The notes beneath the pieces are model-generated. The model saw nothing but the letters and a program-made list of their open reading frames with translations. It had not been told where the DNA came from and did not search any database. A program made the translations under genes and the position numbers. This document shows, one piece after another, positions 44,609-54,717 of a stretch of DNA of 64,000 nucleotides (positions within the stretch are counted from its first letter, which is position 1; every line of letters begins with the position of its first letter). The stretch lies in assembly GCF_000472925.1 (NCBI RefSeq), contig NZ_AXAS01000003.1:62322-126321 (forward strand). Direction: 5' to 3'. Source of the stretch: Bradyrhizobium sp. Ec3.3 (GTDB taxonomy: Bacteria > Pseudomonadota > Alphaproteobacteria > Rhizobiales > Xanthobacteraceae).

Positions 44609-45484
44609 TCAGACCTTCTTGCGCACGTGAAGGCCGAACAGGCCTTCGGGCTTCAGCAGCAGCACTGCCAGCAGCACGATGTAGGGCGCAACGTCCTTCC
44701 AGCCTTCCGGCAGATAAAAGCCGGCCATGCTCTCGATGATACCGATCAAGACTCCACCAACGACTGCGCCGGGAATCGAGCCGAAGCCGCCGAGCACGGC
44801 GGCAGGAAAGGCTTTCAGCCCGAGCACGAGCCCGACATTGGAGTGAATGAAGGTGATCGGCGCCAGCAGCACGCCGGCGCAGGTCGCCACCGCTGCACTG
44901 ATCGCCCACACGATCGACACGACGCGCTTCACGGGGATGCCCATGTAGTAGGCCGCGAGCATGTTCTCGGAGCTGGCGCGCATCGCGGTGCCGAGCGTGG
45001 TCTTGTTGAAGAAGAGATAGAGCAGCGCGCAGAGGATGACGGTTGCCGCGATCACGGACAGCTTGTCATAGGCGAGCACGAGCGCGCCGATGCGCAGCAC
45101 GCCCTGGCTGAACGGCGTCTCGATCTTGAAGTCGTCGGTGCCCCAGATCATGCCGGCGATCGAGCGCAGGAAGTAGCCGAGCCCGATGGTTGCCATGATG
45201 ATGGAGAATTGCGGATAGCCGAGAATCGGGCGCACCACGATGCGTTCGGCAAGCATGCCGAACAGCGCCATCGCGGCGACCGCGCCGGCGAAGCCGACCC
45301 AGTAGTTCAGGCCCATCATGCCGATGAAGGTGAAGGCGAAGAAGCCGCCGAGCATCATCAGATCGCCCTGGGCGAAGTTGATGACCTCGGTTGCCTTGTA
45401 AACGAGCACGAAGCCAAGCGCGATCAGGCCGTAGACGCAGCCGAGTGCAATGCCACTGACCAGCTGCTGAACGAAGTCCAGCAT
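44609..45484 (-). CDS. livH: Branched-chain amino acid-type ABC transporter permease LivH
   Basis: 291-residue inner-membrane permease, first gene of the liv cluster. LivH marks: SGIALGCVYGLIALGFVLVY, ATEVINFAQGDLMMLGGFF and the GLKAFPAAVLGGFGSIPGAV loop, with about eight hydrophobic segments. Five bases separate it from the livM start. The gap upstream (45485-45749) is a divergent promoter region with the ABC exporter. Confidence 0.93.
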   Translation of the reverse strand: MLDFVQQLVSGIALGCVYGLIALGFVLVYKATEVINFAQGDLMMLGGFFAFTFIGMMGLNYWVGFAGAVAAMALFGMLAERIVVRPILGYPQFSIIMATIGLGYFLRSIAGMIWGTDDFKIETPFSQGVLRIGALVLAYDKLSVIAATVILCALLYLFFNKTTLGTAMRASSENMLAAYYMGIPVKRVVSIVWAISAAVATCAGVLLAPITFIHSNVGLVLGLKAFPAAVLGGFGSIPGAVVGGVLIGIIESMAGFYLPEGWKDVAPYIVLLAVLLLKPEGLFGLHVRKKV

Positions 45485-45749
45485 CGCCGAGCATCCTCCC
45501 CGATGCGATCCTGCGGCTCTTGGCGGCCGTCTCGTCGCATCTTGTGTCCAGTCGCTACGCGATCATTATGAGTCGCGGAAAGCGCCATTTGCCCGGTGCA
45601 ATTCAGCCTGAACCGCCAAGCGCTGTCAATAAAACGAGAGGCGGATGCATCCGTGCGGGATGACGGAATTTGTGGCAGGTTAATTCACCGTGCCGAAACA
45701 TCTTCAGATCAAGGTCGCATGCGATGCGAAACCGTATGGTGTGGCCGTC

Positions 45750-46498
<749 letters not shown>

Positions 46499-46502
<4 letters not shown>

Positions 46503-48022
46503 GCTCGGCGACTGCATTATCGTGGTTTGCCCGCCACGAGCTCCGCCTCGCCTGGCGCGAATGGCTCGCGATGATGACGGGCCAGCGCAAGCGGAAGCGC
46601 GCGGCGGTGATCGGCCTGGTCGCCTTTGCCGCACTCCTGCACCTGCCGGCCTGGGCCGTGATCGGCCGCTTCGCCGGACTTCGATTGCCGCTCGACAAAC
46701 CGTCGCTGATCGTAATCACGGCGACGATAGCGCTCGCCTGGTCGCTGATGCTGTCGCAGGCGATCGAATCGGTGACCCGGGTGTTTTACGCCCGCGCCGA
46801 TCTCGATCTCATCATGTCGTCGCCGGCAACTCTCACCAACCTGTTCTCGGTACGCATCGCCGCGATTGCGCTTGCGATCACGATGATGGCGCTGCTGTTC
46901 TCCACGCCCTTCATCGACGTTCTCGTGATCGGCGGCGGGCCGCGATGGCTCGCGGCGTTCGGCGTGGTCGTCGCCATGGGGCTGTCGGCCGCTGCTATCG
47001 CAATCGCGATCACGATCCTGCTGTTCAGGTTGATCGGTCCGGCACGGACGCGCTTCATCGCGCAGATCCTCGCCGCGATCATCGGCGCCGGCTTCGTCAT
47101 CGCGCTCCAGATCGCCGCGATCATCTCCTACGGCACGCTGTCGCGCTTTGCGGTGCTGACCTCTGACGCCACGGCCGCCTATGCCCCCGATGTGGACAGC
47201 ATCATCTGGTTGCCCGCGCGGGCCGTGATGGGCGACAGCGGGGCGCTGGCGCTGCTGCTCGCGCTCGGCCTCATCATGCTCGGCGGCGTGATGGCGCTGT
47301 TCTCGGGCCGCTTCGCCGACACCGCCATCGACGCCGCCGCCCGCGGCGCGACCGGCCGCCGGACCGCGCGCGAACGGAAGTTTCGCACAGGCACGCGGCC
47401 ACAGGCGCTGCGGCGCAAGGAGTTCATGCTGCTGTGGCGCGATCCCTGGCTGATCTCGCAAACCTTGATGCAACTGCTCTATCTGGCGCCGCCCGCGCTC
47501 CTGCTGTGGCGAAGCTTTGCCGACAGCTCTGCGGCGCTGGTGCTGATCACGCCCGTCATCGTGATGGCGGCAGGACAGCTTGCCGGCGGTCTCGCCTGGC
47601 TGACGATTTCGGGCGAGGACGCCCCCGATCTCGTCGCGACCGCTCCGCTGTCGCCTTCGCGCGTCATCCGCGCCAAGATCGAGGTCGTACTGATCGCGAT
47701 CGCCGTGATCTTCGCCCCGCTGATCGCAGCGCTTGCCTTTGCCTCGCCGCTCCAGGCGGCGATCACGGCGGGCGCGATCATCGTCAGCGCGGCGTCCGCC
47801 ACCGCGATCCAGCTCTGGTTCCGTGTGCAGGCGCGGCGCAGCCAATTTCGCCGCCGCCAGACCTCGTCGCGCCTTGCGACTTTCGCCGAGGCTTTTTCCT
47901 CGATCGGCTGGGCAGCAAGCGCCGCACTGCTGCTCGCGTTTCCCCTCGCCGGCCTCATCAGCGGCCTGATCACCGCGGGCCTCGTCGCCGTCACCTGGAA
48001 GTTCAGCCCGCGGCGGGAGTGA
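46499..48022 (+). CDS. ABC exporter membrane component
   Basis: 507-residue integral membrane protein with roughly ten hydrophobic segments in two halves, separated by a basic cytoplasmic stretch (ATGRRTARERKFRTGTRPQA). It begins with an amphipathic WFARHELRLAWREWLAMM segment common in ABC-2-like permeases. No named family is recognised. It is translationally coupled to the ATPase gene and probably forms its pore. Confidence 0.8.
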
Positions 48023-48256
48023 AGGGCAAAGCCACTCGCATGCTCGGATAATAACGCCAACGTGTTATGCTCGAGCGTGTATTCATAAATCAGAGCGGGG
48101 CCGATCCGCCCAGCCTCCAACAGCGCTGCGAGAGCAGACATTCCGGGACCGCCGCTGTGGGCCATCGGCGGAAATGCGAGCTATGGTCGTCGCCCAGTTG
48201 CTACATGATGCTTGTCGGACGGGCGCCCCTGGGCTTAGGGCGCCCGTCACCATATT
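48023..48256. other. Intergenic region between convergent genes
   Basis: Gap between the ABC membrane component and the arylsulfatase end. It contains the arylsulfatase terminator (48218-48248). A minus-strand open stretch near 48040-48165 (SALAALLEAGRIGPALIYEY) looks protein-like but runs on antisense to the ABC gene and has no known match, so I do not call it. Confidence 0.4.
48218..48248. terminator. Hairpin terminator of the arylsulfatase gene
   Basis: An 11-bp perfect stem (GACGGGCGCCC / GGGCGCCCGTC) with a 9-base loop, just after the arylsulfatase stop on the minus strand. The T tract is weak. Confidence 0.65.
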
Positions 48257-49966
48257 CTACTTGCCAGCGTGCGACTGCATGGCCTTCTCGATCTGCTCCT
48301 TGACGGCTTCCAGGTTGAAGCTCGCACCCTTCTGCATCGGTGGAAACTCGATCGCAGTCTGGGCGAGCTTACCCACCTCCTGCTGAACGAACTGGAATCG
48401 CCAGAACTCGTAAGCGAACCAGTTATAGAATGCCAATGACCCCTTATCGCCGTTCGGCAAATTTGTGCGTTCGAAGGGATCAAGGCGGAGATTGGTGAGG
48501 ATCGGCCAATCAACCTTGACTGTGCCGCCCAACCAGCCGCCGGGCTGATCGGTGAAGCGATACTTGAAGTCGTCGACGCGCACCGCGCTCAGTGTGCCCT
48601 CCGTGAAATAGAAGATCGCGTGGCGCGCAGACGGGCCTTTTCCGGTAATCAGGTCCATCTGGTTGTATCCGTCGAGGTAGACCTTATAGGTCTTGTCGCC
48701 GAGCTGCTTTCCCTTCCTCAACTCGTCGGCGATATTCGGATTGCCGGCGGCGGCGGCAAAGGTCGGAAACCAGTCGAGTCCGGACATAATGCCGTTCTCG
48801 ACCTTTCCCGCCGGTACCTTGCCCGGCCAGCGGATCATACAGGGCACACGGAAGCCGCCTTCCAGGGCGGTTCCCTTGCCGCCCGCGAACGGCGTCTGGC
48901 CGCCATCCGGCCAGGTGAAGTTCTCGGCGCCGTTGTCGGTTGTGAACGCGACGATCGTGTTGTCGTCGAAGCCCTCGTCCTTGAGCTTCTTCATCACGGC
49001 GCCGACGATGTCGTCGAGTTGGGCGAACCCGCCCTCGGAAACCGACCAGCCGTTTTCCGAGTTGCGCATGTTCTCGTATTTTTCCGAAAGATGGGTGACG
49101 ACGTGCATGCGCGTGGGATTGAGCCAGACGAAGAACGGCTTATTGTCCTGCTTCGCCTTGTCGATGAAGGCGAAGGTGGTTTGCAGAATCTCGTCGTCGA
49201 CCGTTTCCATCCGCTTCGGATACAGGGGCCCGGCGTCCTCGATCCGCTGCTTGCCGATCTTGCCCCAGCGGGCTTGCACCGACGGATCGTCGACGTTGGT
49301 CGCCCATGAATGAACCATGTTGCGAGGACCGACCGTGGCCAGCAGCGATTGCGGGTAATTGCGGTGGGCGGGGTCCTCCATCGCGTCGAGGTGATAGAGG
49401 TAGCCAAAGAACTCGTCGAAGCCGTGCACCGTCGGCAGAAACTCGTTGAGGTCGCCGAGGTGGTTCTTGCCGAACTGACCCGTGGTGTACCCCATGGATT
49501 TCAGCACGGTCGCAATGGTCGGCGCTTGCGCCGGCATGCCGATCGGGGAGCCGGCCTGGCCGACTGTGGTAAGGCCCGTGCGGATCGGCAGTTCGCCGGT
49601 GATGAAGTTGGCGCGGCCCGCCGTGCAACTCGCCTCTGCGTAGTAGTCGGTGAAGCGCATTCCCTCCGCGGCGAGCCTGTCGAGGTTTGGCGTCCGGCTC
49701 GCCATGATGCCCTGATGGTAGGCACCAATGTTGAACCAGCCAATGTCATCACCCATGATGAAGACGATGTTCGGCCTCTGGCCGGCCGATGCGGGCGCTG
49801 GCCCGGTTGTTTGTTGCTGCGCCTGCGCGGGGGTTGTCAGTCCGACGGCCGAAAGCGCCGAAGCCGCGACAAGAGAACTGCCGCTCAACAGCAAGTCGCG
49901 GCGTTTCAGTCCTCCGTTGGCCAACTCGATGCTCTCAGGGTTTTTCGAAATCTTGTCATTGCTCAT
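48257..49966 (-). CDS. Tat-exported arylsulfatase (type I sulfatase)
   Basis: 569-residue sulfatase hydrolysing sulfate esters in the periplasm. A twin-arginine signal (KRRDLLLSGSSLVAASALSA) is followed by the metal site NIVFIMGDDIGWFNIG. The formylglycine signature is C114-T-A-G-R118, the Cys-x-Ala-x-Arg variant, so Cys114 needs oxidation by a formylglycine-generating enzyme, none of which is in the window. Later marks are FGKNHLGD and AFTTDNGAEN. A perfect TTGAT-CTAG-ATCAA FixK/FNR-type box lies 60 bases before the ATG, suggesting low-oxygen control. It is divergent from the Cache gene. Confidence 0.92.
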   Translation of the reverse strand: MSNDKISKNPESIELANGGLKRRDLLLSGSSLVAASALSAVGLTTPAQAQQQTTGPAPASAGQRPNIVFIMGDDIGWFNIGAYHQGIMASRTPNLDRLAAEGMRFTDYYAEASCTAGRANFITGELPIRTGLTTVGQAGSPIGMPAQAPTIATVLKSMGYTTGQFGKNHLGDLNEFLPTVHGFDEFFGYLYHLDAMEDPAHRNYPQSLLATVGPRNMVHSWATNVDDPSVQARWGKIGKQRIEDAGPLYPKRMETVDDEILQTTFAFIDKAKQDNKPFFVWLNPTRMHVVTHLSEKYENMRNSENGWSVSEGGFAQLDDIVGAVMKKLKDEGFDDNTIVAFTTDNGAENFTWPDGGQTPFAGGKGTALEGGFRVPCMIRWPGKVPAGKVENGIMSGLDWFPTFAAAAGNPNIADELRKGKQLGDKTYKVYLDGYNQMDLITGKGPSARHAIFYFTEGTLSAVRVDDFKYRFTDQPGGWLGGTVKVDWPILTNLRLDPFERTNLPNGDKGSLAFYNWFAYEFWRFQFVQQEVGKLAQTAIEFPPMQKGASFNLEAVKEQIEKAMQSHAGK

Positions 49967-50533
49967 GACGCGATCCTCTTTCCTGTGATGCGCCTGAAGC
50001 CGACACGGAGCGGCAGCTTTCCGGGTTGATCTAGATCAAGGATGTCCGCAACGGGTCTTGGCCGTGTAAAAACGGCTTCAAAAGGCGTCCACCCAGGAAG
50101 CCAGGAAGCGCGCCTGTCTCAGACCGGGATCGCAGCGATCAGTGGCTTGGTCCCGACGATGTTCATGACCCGTGTTCGATCACCGCGCCCCCCGCGGGCA
50201 CATTCGGGTAATCCCGCTTTCCGAAGACCCTCAATCAACAGCAGGGCCACAAGCTGCCGTTCGCGTTGGGACGCTGACGCATTTCCATCCGCTTTTACCT
50301 CCCGTGCGCGACTTTTTGCCCCATCGCCTGAACTTTGGGATCTGTGTGCCGAACAAATAGAGATATCTGATGGGGAGTTTAGCTCCCCCCAGAATTCACA
50401 GCGGTAGCGGATACGTTTGTATGAGTCGCAATGCGGCTCGCAATTTCGAACTGACGACACGCTTTGTCCGCAAAGAGCCCAAGCGCTCCGAGTCATCCAG
50501 AGGTATCGCTGCCTTTTAGAAGGAGGAGACCTC
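49967..50533. other. Intergenic region, 567 bp
   Basis: Divergent promoter region for the arylsulfatase and the Cache protein. It contains the FixK-type box at 50026-50039. Two overlapping open stretches on opposite strands (about 50042-50407 and 50119-50500) have no ribosome site or recognised domain, and the minus one ends in an arginine-rich tail. They could be decayed remnants. No gene is called. Confidence 0.5.
50026..50039 (-). promoter_or_regulatory. FixK/FNR-type box before arylsulfatase
   Basis: Perfect 14-base palindrome TTGATCTAGATCAA, matching the FixK2/FNR consensus TTGAT-N4-ATCAA. It is 60 bases upstream of the arylsulfatase ATG, a good distance for activation. The site is seen; binding is inferred. 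Confidence 0.75.
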
Positions 50534-51055
50534 ATGCAACTCAAGCAAATCGCAATCCGCATATTAGCGGCCGCCTGTCTCACCTGGACCACGACAGTTT
50601 TCGCGCAGCAAGGCGAGCCTCAGGACGCGAGGGTCAAGACGGCCATGGACCTCTTGGTTTCGATCGCGGCCCAACTGGGTCCGCCAAAAATCGAAGGTAC
50701 TGACTCCGTTGCAGGCAAGGAGGTACCTGTCATTTACTTTGGTTCGGCCAAGATGAACAACAGTTTCGACCTGGTCGACGAGGTCGTGAAGAAAGCGCAG
50801 GGCACGGCCACAATCTTCGTCAAAAGCGGTGACGAGTATGTTCGCGTCGCGACTAACGTGAAGAAGGACGATGGCTCCCGAGCGATCGGAACCATTCTGG
50901 ACCCCAAGGGCAAGGCCATCGAGTCCATCAGGAAAGGCGAAGCGTTCTATGGCGAGGTCGACATCCTCGGTAAGCCCTACATCACAGGCTATAAGCCTAT
51001 CCGGGATGCCTCGCAAAACGTGATCGGCATCTACTACGTAGGCTATTTGAAGTAG
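50534..51055 (+). CDS. Secreted single-Cache-domain protein
   Basis: 173-residue exported protein: a signal peptide (IAIRILAAACLTWTTTVFAQ), then one Cache-type sensing domain (Cache3/Cache2 fusion pattern): ATIFVKSGDEYVRVATNVKK, then GKAIESIRKGEAFYGEVDIL and PYITGYKPIRD. Such domains bind small ligands in chemoreceptors and kinases; here the domain stands alone with no transmitter, so it may be a periplasmic ligand-binding adaptor. AAGGAGGAGACCTC just before the ATG is a near-perfect ribosome site. Divergent to the arylsulfatase. Confidence 0.85.
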   Translation: MQLKQIAIRILAAACLTWTTTVFAQQGEPQDARVKTAMDLLVSIAAQLGPPKIEGTDSVAGKEVPVIYFGSAKMNNSFDLVDEVVKKAQGTATIFVKSGDEYVRVATNVKKDDGSRAIGTILDPKGKAIESIRKGEAFYGEVDILGKPYITGYKPIRDASQNVIGIYYVGYLK

Positions 51056-51328
51056 ACCGTCTCTGCCCTCTGTGGCGCCGCCAATGCTGCCCTAACGCCC
51101 AGGCTGAGCGCGATCGAGCAACCCGTGGTCTGGGCATCGATCGCGCACGGCGCGCTTTCCGGGACGTTCGGGTCTAGCCGAATGTCTTCGAGCGGCAATG
51201 GCGCGAAACGGCGCCGGAAAACTGATCAGGCTCCAATGTCCGCGATCCTGACGCGCTGTTGATCGCGGCACATTGGCCGCAGGCCGGATTGCACGCTAGA
51301 CTTCCCCGACGTCATTGGGGACGGATCT

Positions 51329-52141
51329 ATGTGGCGACTTGTTTCCGCGATCCTTGCGCTGCTCGGCGCATCCCTCGCGCCCGCGACCGCCCAGCAGCCA
51401 CAGCGCAGCGAGTGCCTGGCGATGGCCAATGCGGCGCCGCGCGTACTGCCGGTCGCCTTTCGGCAGGCGGCGAATGCCGCCGAGGTCGAGATCACCTATG
51501 CCGGCCATTCCACCTATTTCATCGACACACCCGGCGGCTTGCGCATCGCCACCGACTATAGCGGCGCCTATCAGGTCGGCCGGCTCCCCGACGTCGTCAC
51601 CATGAACCGGGCGCACAGCACGCACTACTCGCTATATCCCGACAAGCGCATTCCCCATGTGCTGCATGGCTGGGGCGAAGACGGCAAGCCGGCGGTGATT
51701 TCCGAGCGCATCGGCGACACCTTCATCCGCAACGTCACCACCGACATCCGCCGTTACTTTGGCGACGATTCCGGCACGGACATGATCCGTGACGGCAATT
51801 CGATCTTCATCTTCGAGGTCGCGGGCCTCTGCATCGGCCATCTCGGCCATCTCCACCACAAGCTCGACGACAGCCATTTTGCCCAGATCGGCCGCCTCGA
51901 CATCGTCATGGTGCCGATCGATGGCACTTACACCATGTCGCTCGACGGCATCTCGGAGATCACGAAACGCCTGCGAGCCTCCGTGGTGCTGCCGATGCAC
52001 CGCTTCGCCACCCCGCTCGACGACTTCATGCGCCGGATCGGCCGCGACTTCGAGATCGACCGGCGCCTCGAACGCTCCTTGCGGATCTCGCGGGATTCGC
52101 TGCCGGGCACTCCGACGGTGATCATTCTCGACGGCGTGTGA
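51329..52141 (+). CDS. Exported MBL-fold metallo-hydrolase (UlaG-like)
   Basis: 270-residue protein with a signal peptide (MWRLVSAILALLGASLAPAT). The metallo-beta-lactamase fold shows as EITYAGHSTYFIDTPGG, IATDYSG, the GHLGHLHHKLDD strand-loop and LPMHRF near the C-terminus, the COG2220 (UlaG-like) pattern. Likely a metal-dependent hydrolase in the periplasm; substrate unknown. The short gene that follows starts 75 bases downstream. Confidence 0.82.
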   Translation: MWRLVSAILALLGASLAPATAQQPQRSECLAMANAAPRVLPVAFRQAANAAEVEITYAGHSTYFIDTPGGLRIATDYSGAYQVGRLPDVVTMNRAHSTHYSLYPDKRIPHVLHGWGEDGKPAVISERIGDTFIRNVTTDIRRYFGDDSGTDMIRDGNSIFIFEVAGLCIGHLGHLHHKLDDSHFAQIGRLDIVMVPIDGTYTMSLDGISEITKRLRASVVLPMHRFATPLDDFMRRIGRDFEIDRRLERSLRISRDSLPGTPTVIILDGV

Positions 52142-52215
52142 GTGGCCTCGCGCAATTTTCTCCAAGCCGGTCGCCGTCTGCGCGTGATGGTCTATCCGCA
52201 GCAACGGAGACTGAC

Positions 52216-52743
52216 ATGACCGACTTTGCCAGATTTCTGCACGCCGACGGGCCTAACCGCGAACATGCGCAAGCGCTAAGGCTTTACGGCCAGTTCATCG
52301 GCGATTGGGATGCCGAGGTCATCGCGCACGCACCCGACGGCACCACCCATCGCGCACCCGGCGAAATCCATTTCGGCTGGGTGCTTGAGGGCCGCGCCAT
52401 CCAGGACGTCTGGATGATCCCGCGCGCAACAGACGCGCCACCCTTCCCGATCGCTGGCAACTGGTACGGCACGACGTTGCGCGTGTACGATCCGACCATC
52501 GACGCCTGGCGGATTTTTTGGCTCGATCCCGGCCGCAGCGTGTTCCGTCAGCAGATCGGCCGTCGCAGCGGCGCTGATATCGTGCAGGAAGGCACCACCG
52601 ACAGCGGTGACCTGTCACGCTGGAGCTTTACGGAGATCACCGAGAACGCGTTCCACTGGCTCGGCGAGGCCAAGCCGGCCACCGCGCCGGAGTGGCAGCT
52701 GGTGGTGGAGGTGAAGGCGCGGCGGCGCCGGGTTATTGTTTGA
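52216..52743 (+). CDS. Conserved hypothetical protein (DUF1579-like beta-barrel fold possible)
   Basis: 175-residue cytoplasmic protein. Segments such as YGQFIGDWDAEVIAHAPDG and EIHFGWVLEGRAIQDVWMI, with NWYGTTLRVYDPTIDAWRI, suggest a lipocalin-like or DUF1579-type beta barrel that binds a small ligand. This is a fold guess from the pattern of alternating strands and conserved Trp/Gly; no catalytic motif is seen. The ATG at 52216 follows a short gap after the MBL gene on the same strand. Confidence 0.6.
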   Translation: MTDFARFLHADGPNREHAQALRLYGQFIGDWDAEVIAHAPDGTTHRAPGEIHFGWVLEGRAIQDVWMIPRATDAPPFPIAGNWYGTTLRVYDPTIDAWRIFWLDPGRSVFRQQIGRRSGADIVQEGTTDSGDLSRWSFTEITENAFHWLGEAKPATAPEWQLVVEVKARRRRVIV

Positions 52744-52790
52744 GCATGATCCTTTCGGAAAACCGCTTCACACTTTTCCGGATCATGCTC
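52742..52790. repeat. Palindromic repeat (GAGCATGATCC family)
   Basis: GAGCATGATCC / GGATCATGCTC outer arms and CGGAAAA / TTTTCCG inner arms. I recognise this as an intergenic repeat common in Bradyrhizobium-type genomes. It overlaps the stop codon of the preceding gene. Confidence 0.85.
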
Positions 52791-52893
52791 CTGATGCGCT
52801 CCTGCCGAAGGGCGCGGTTGCGCAACACGCGCTGCCGCGCATCGTCCCCGGATGTTAGCTTCATCGGCAACGACAATCAGGGGAGCGAATGCG

Positions 52894-53949
52894 ATGGCCG
52901 CGAGCAGCATGCCCGCCAACAAGAGCGGACTCTTTGCCGATCCGCGCGAGGACTGGCTCGCGCTCCACCGCGAGGACATCCTCGATCCCTTACGGCCGAT
53001 CGTCGATCCCCACCACCATCTCTGGGATCGCGGCGGGCAGCGCTATCTGATCGAGGAGATGGCCGCTGACATCGCCTCCGGTCACAACCTCATTGCAACC
53101 GTGTATGTCGACTGCCGCTCGATGTACCGCGCACACGGGCCCGAGGCCTTCCGTCCCGTCGGTGAGGTCGAGTTCGCCAATGGCGTTGCCGCGATGAGTG
53201 CGAGCGGCGGCTATGGCAAGGCCGCGATCTGTGCCGGCATCGTCAGCCACGTCAATCTCTTGCTTGGCGATGCGGCAAAGCCGGTGCTGGAAGCCGAGAT
53301 CGCCGCCGGTAACGGCCGCTTTCGCGGTATCCGGCATTCCTCCGCCTGGGACGAGGACCCGGTGGTCGCGGGCATGTATGCCAACCGGCCGAGGGGGTTG
53401 CTGGAGGACGCGACCTTCCGCAAGGGCTTTGCCTGCCTCGCGCCTCTCAACTTGAGCTTCGACGCCTGGCTGTTTCATCCGCAGATCGGCGAATTGACCG
53501 AACTGGCGCGGGCCTTTCCCGACACCAGAATCGTGCTCGACCATTGCGGCGGGCCGGCCGGCACCGGCCGGTTCGCAGGACGGCGCGAGGAGGTGTTTCC
53601 GGCGTGGCGGGCCGCGATCAAGGAGATCGCGAGATGCGAGAACGTCGTGGTCAAGCTCGGCGGACTTGCGATGTGCCTGCTCGGCTTTGACTTCCATCTG
53701 CGCGAAAGGCCGCCGTCGTCCGAGGAGCTTGCGGCGGCGTGGCGGCCCTATGTCGAGACCTGCATCGAGGCGTTCGGTGCGAGGCGCGCGATGTTCGAGA
53801 GCAATTTCCCGCCGGACAAGGGCCAGTGCAGCTACCAGGTGATCTTCAATGCGTTCAAGCGCATCGCGGCGCCGCTGAGCGAAGCCGAGAAGACGGCGCT
53901 GTTTTCGCAGACGGCGTCCAGCTTCTACCGGCTAGAACTGCCGTCATGA
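52894..53949 (+). CDS. Amidohydrolase of the COG3618 (TIM-barrel lactonase-like) type
   Basis: 351-residue metal-dependent hydrolase. IVDPHHHLWD carries the H-x-H metal ligands; ATVYVDCRSMYRAHGPEAFR and RIVLDHCGGPAGTG are later barrel strands; and FESNFPPDKGQCSY holds the closing region. The family includes sugar-lactone and 2-pyrone-4,6-dicarboxylate-type lactonases. The ATG at 52894 has GGGGAG upstream. It is followed by a strong hairpin. Confidence 0.85.
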   Translation: MAASSMPANKSGLFADPREDWLALHREDILDPLRPIVDPHHHLWDRGGQRYLIEEMAADIASGHNLIATVYVDCRSMYRAHGPEAFRPVGEVEFANGVAAMSASGGYGKAAICAGIVSHVNLLLGDAAKPVLEAEIAAGNGRFRGIRHSSAWDEDPVVAGMYANRPRGLLEDATFRKGFACLAPLNLSFDAWLFHPQIGELTELARAFPDTRIVLDHCGGPAGTGRFAGRREEVFPAWRAAIKEIARCENVVVKLGGLAMCLLGFDFHLRERPPSSEELAAAWRPYVETCIEAFGARRAMFESNFPPDKGQCSYQVIFNAFKRIAAPLSEAEKTALFSQTASSFYRLELPS

Positions 53950-53954
53950 CATGA

Positions 53955-53985
53955 GAAGGGGCCGGGACGTCAGTCCCGACCCCTT
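53955..53985 (+). terminator. Hairpin terminator after the amidohydrolase
   Basis: GAAGGGGCCGGGAC / GTCCCGACCCCTTC, a 14-bp stem with one mismatch and a short loop, just after the stop at 53949. Confidence 0.65.
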
Positions 53986-54026
53986 CCGACACCATTCGCT
54001 GGGAAGCGCCTTGGTAGAACTTCGGG

Positions 54027-54482
54027 TTAGCCGGCACCCATGAGGGTCGCGGGACGACGCTCACCGGGCGAGAGGAACATCCGCTTCAGCTTGTTGACGA
54101 CCCGGACCATGAAGCCGATCAGCGCCGGATTGGTCTTGCGGCAAAAGGCGATCTTCTTGACGTGGCCCTCGACGTGCCATTTGGCATGCGCACCGTCGCG
54201 GAAGAAGATCACGTCGCCGACGCCGTAGCGCTTCGGCGGCATGCCTTCACTCTCGAGCACGATCGATCCTTCCAGGATCATGATGGTCTCGTCGAAATCG
54301 TAGTACCAGTTGAAGCGCCCTTCGGTGCAGGACCAGATGATGGTCGATGCGGTGCCGTCGGCGCTGGTCGACAGGATGTGCGACCGCGACACCGGATTGC
54401 CTTCGATGATCCAGGACGGCTCGATCGGCCGCAGCTCCAGATCGACGGCACAACTTCCGGTTTCAATTGACGCGCGCGACAT
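54027..54482 (-). CDS. Cupin-domain protein (DUF861-like)
   Basis: 151-residue protein with a cupin barrel at residues ~45-125: TASTIIWSCTEGRFNWYYDF, DETIMILEGSIVLESEGM and GDVIFFRDGAHAKWHVEGHV. The metal-ligand histidines of cupin motif 1 are mostly replaced by Trp/Tyr, so it may bind rather than turn over its ligand. The ATG at 54482 has AGAGGA upstream. Divergent to the hypothetical gene at 54718. Confidence 0.78.
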   Translation of the reverse strand: MSRASIETGSCAVDLELRPIEPSWIIEGNPVSRSHILSTSADGTASTIIWSCTEGRFNWYYDFDETIMILEGSIVLESEGMPPKRYGVGDVIFFRDGAHAKWHVEGHVKKIAFCRKTNPALIGFMVRVVNKLKRMFLSPGERRPATLMGAG

Positions 54483-54717
54483 TGGCTTCCTCTGGGGATA
54501 CAATATGACTGGCCGGCCCCTCGGGCCGCTTCAAACAGTGCCTATGACGCTAGAAGCCGTTTTTTAATTCTTCCTTACGCTTGCCCGGACAATCAGCCGC
54601 AAGTTGCATGTGCGGCGCGCCTAACGCGCCGATTTGCCTTTGGATTCGTGCATTTGAACCCGGTTTTTGCAGGGTGCGACAAAATGCGCGGAGTCCAATC
54701 AGCAAGGAGCCTGTCCG

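Noticed and set aside
48040..48165. Minus-strand open stretch beyond the ABC membrane gene
   Set aside because: It looks protein-like for about 40 residues but continues antisense through the ABC gene and has no recognised family.
50042..50592. Opposing open frames between the arylsulfatase and Cache genes
   Set aside because: No recognisable domain or ribosome site; they overlap each other on opposite strands.
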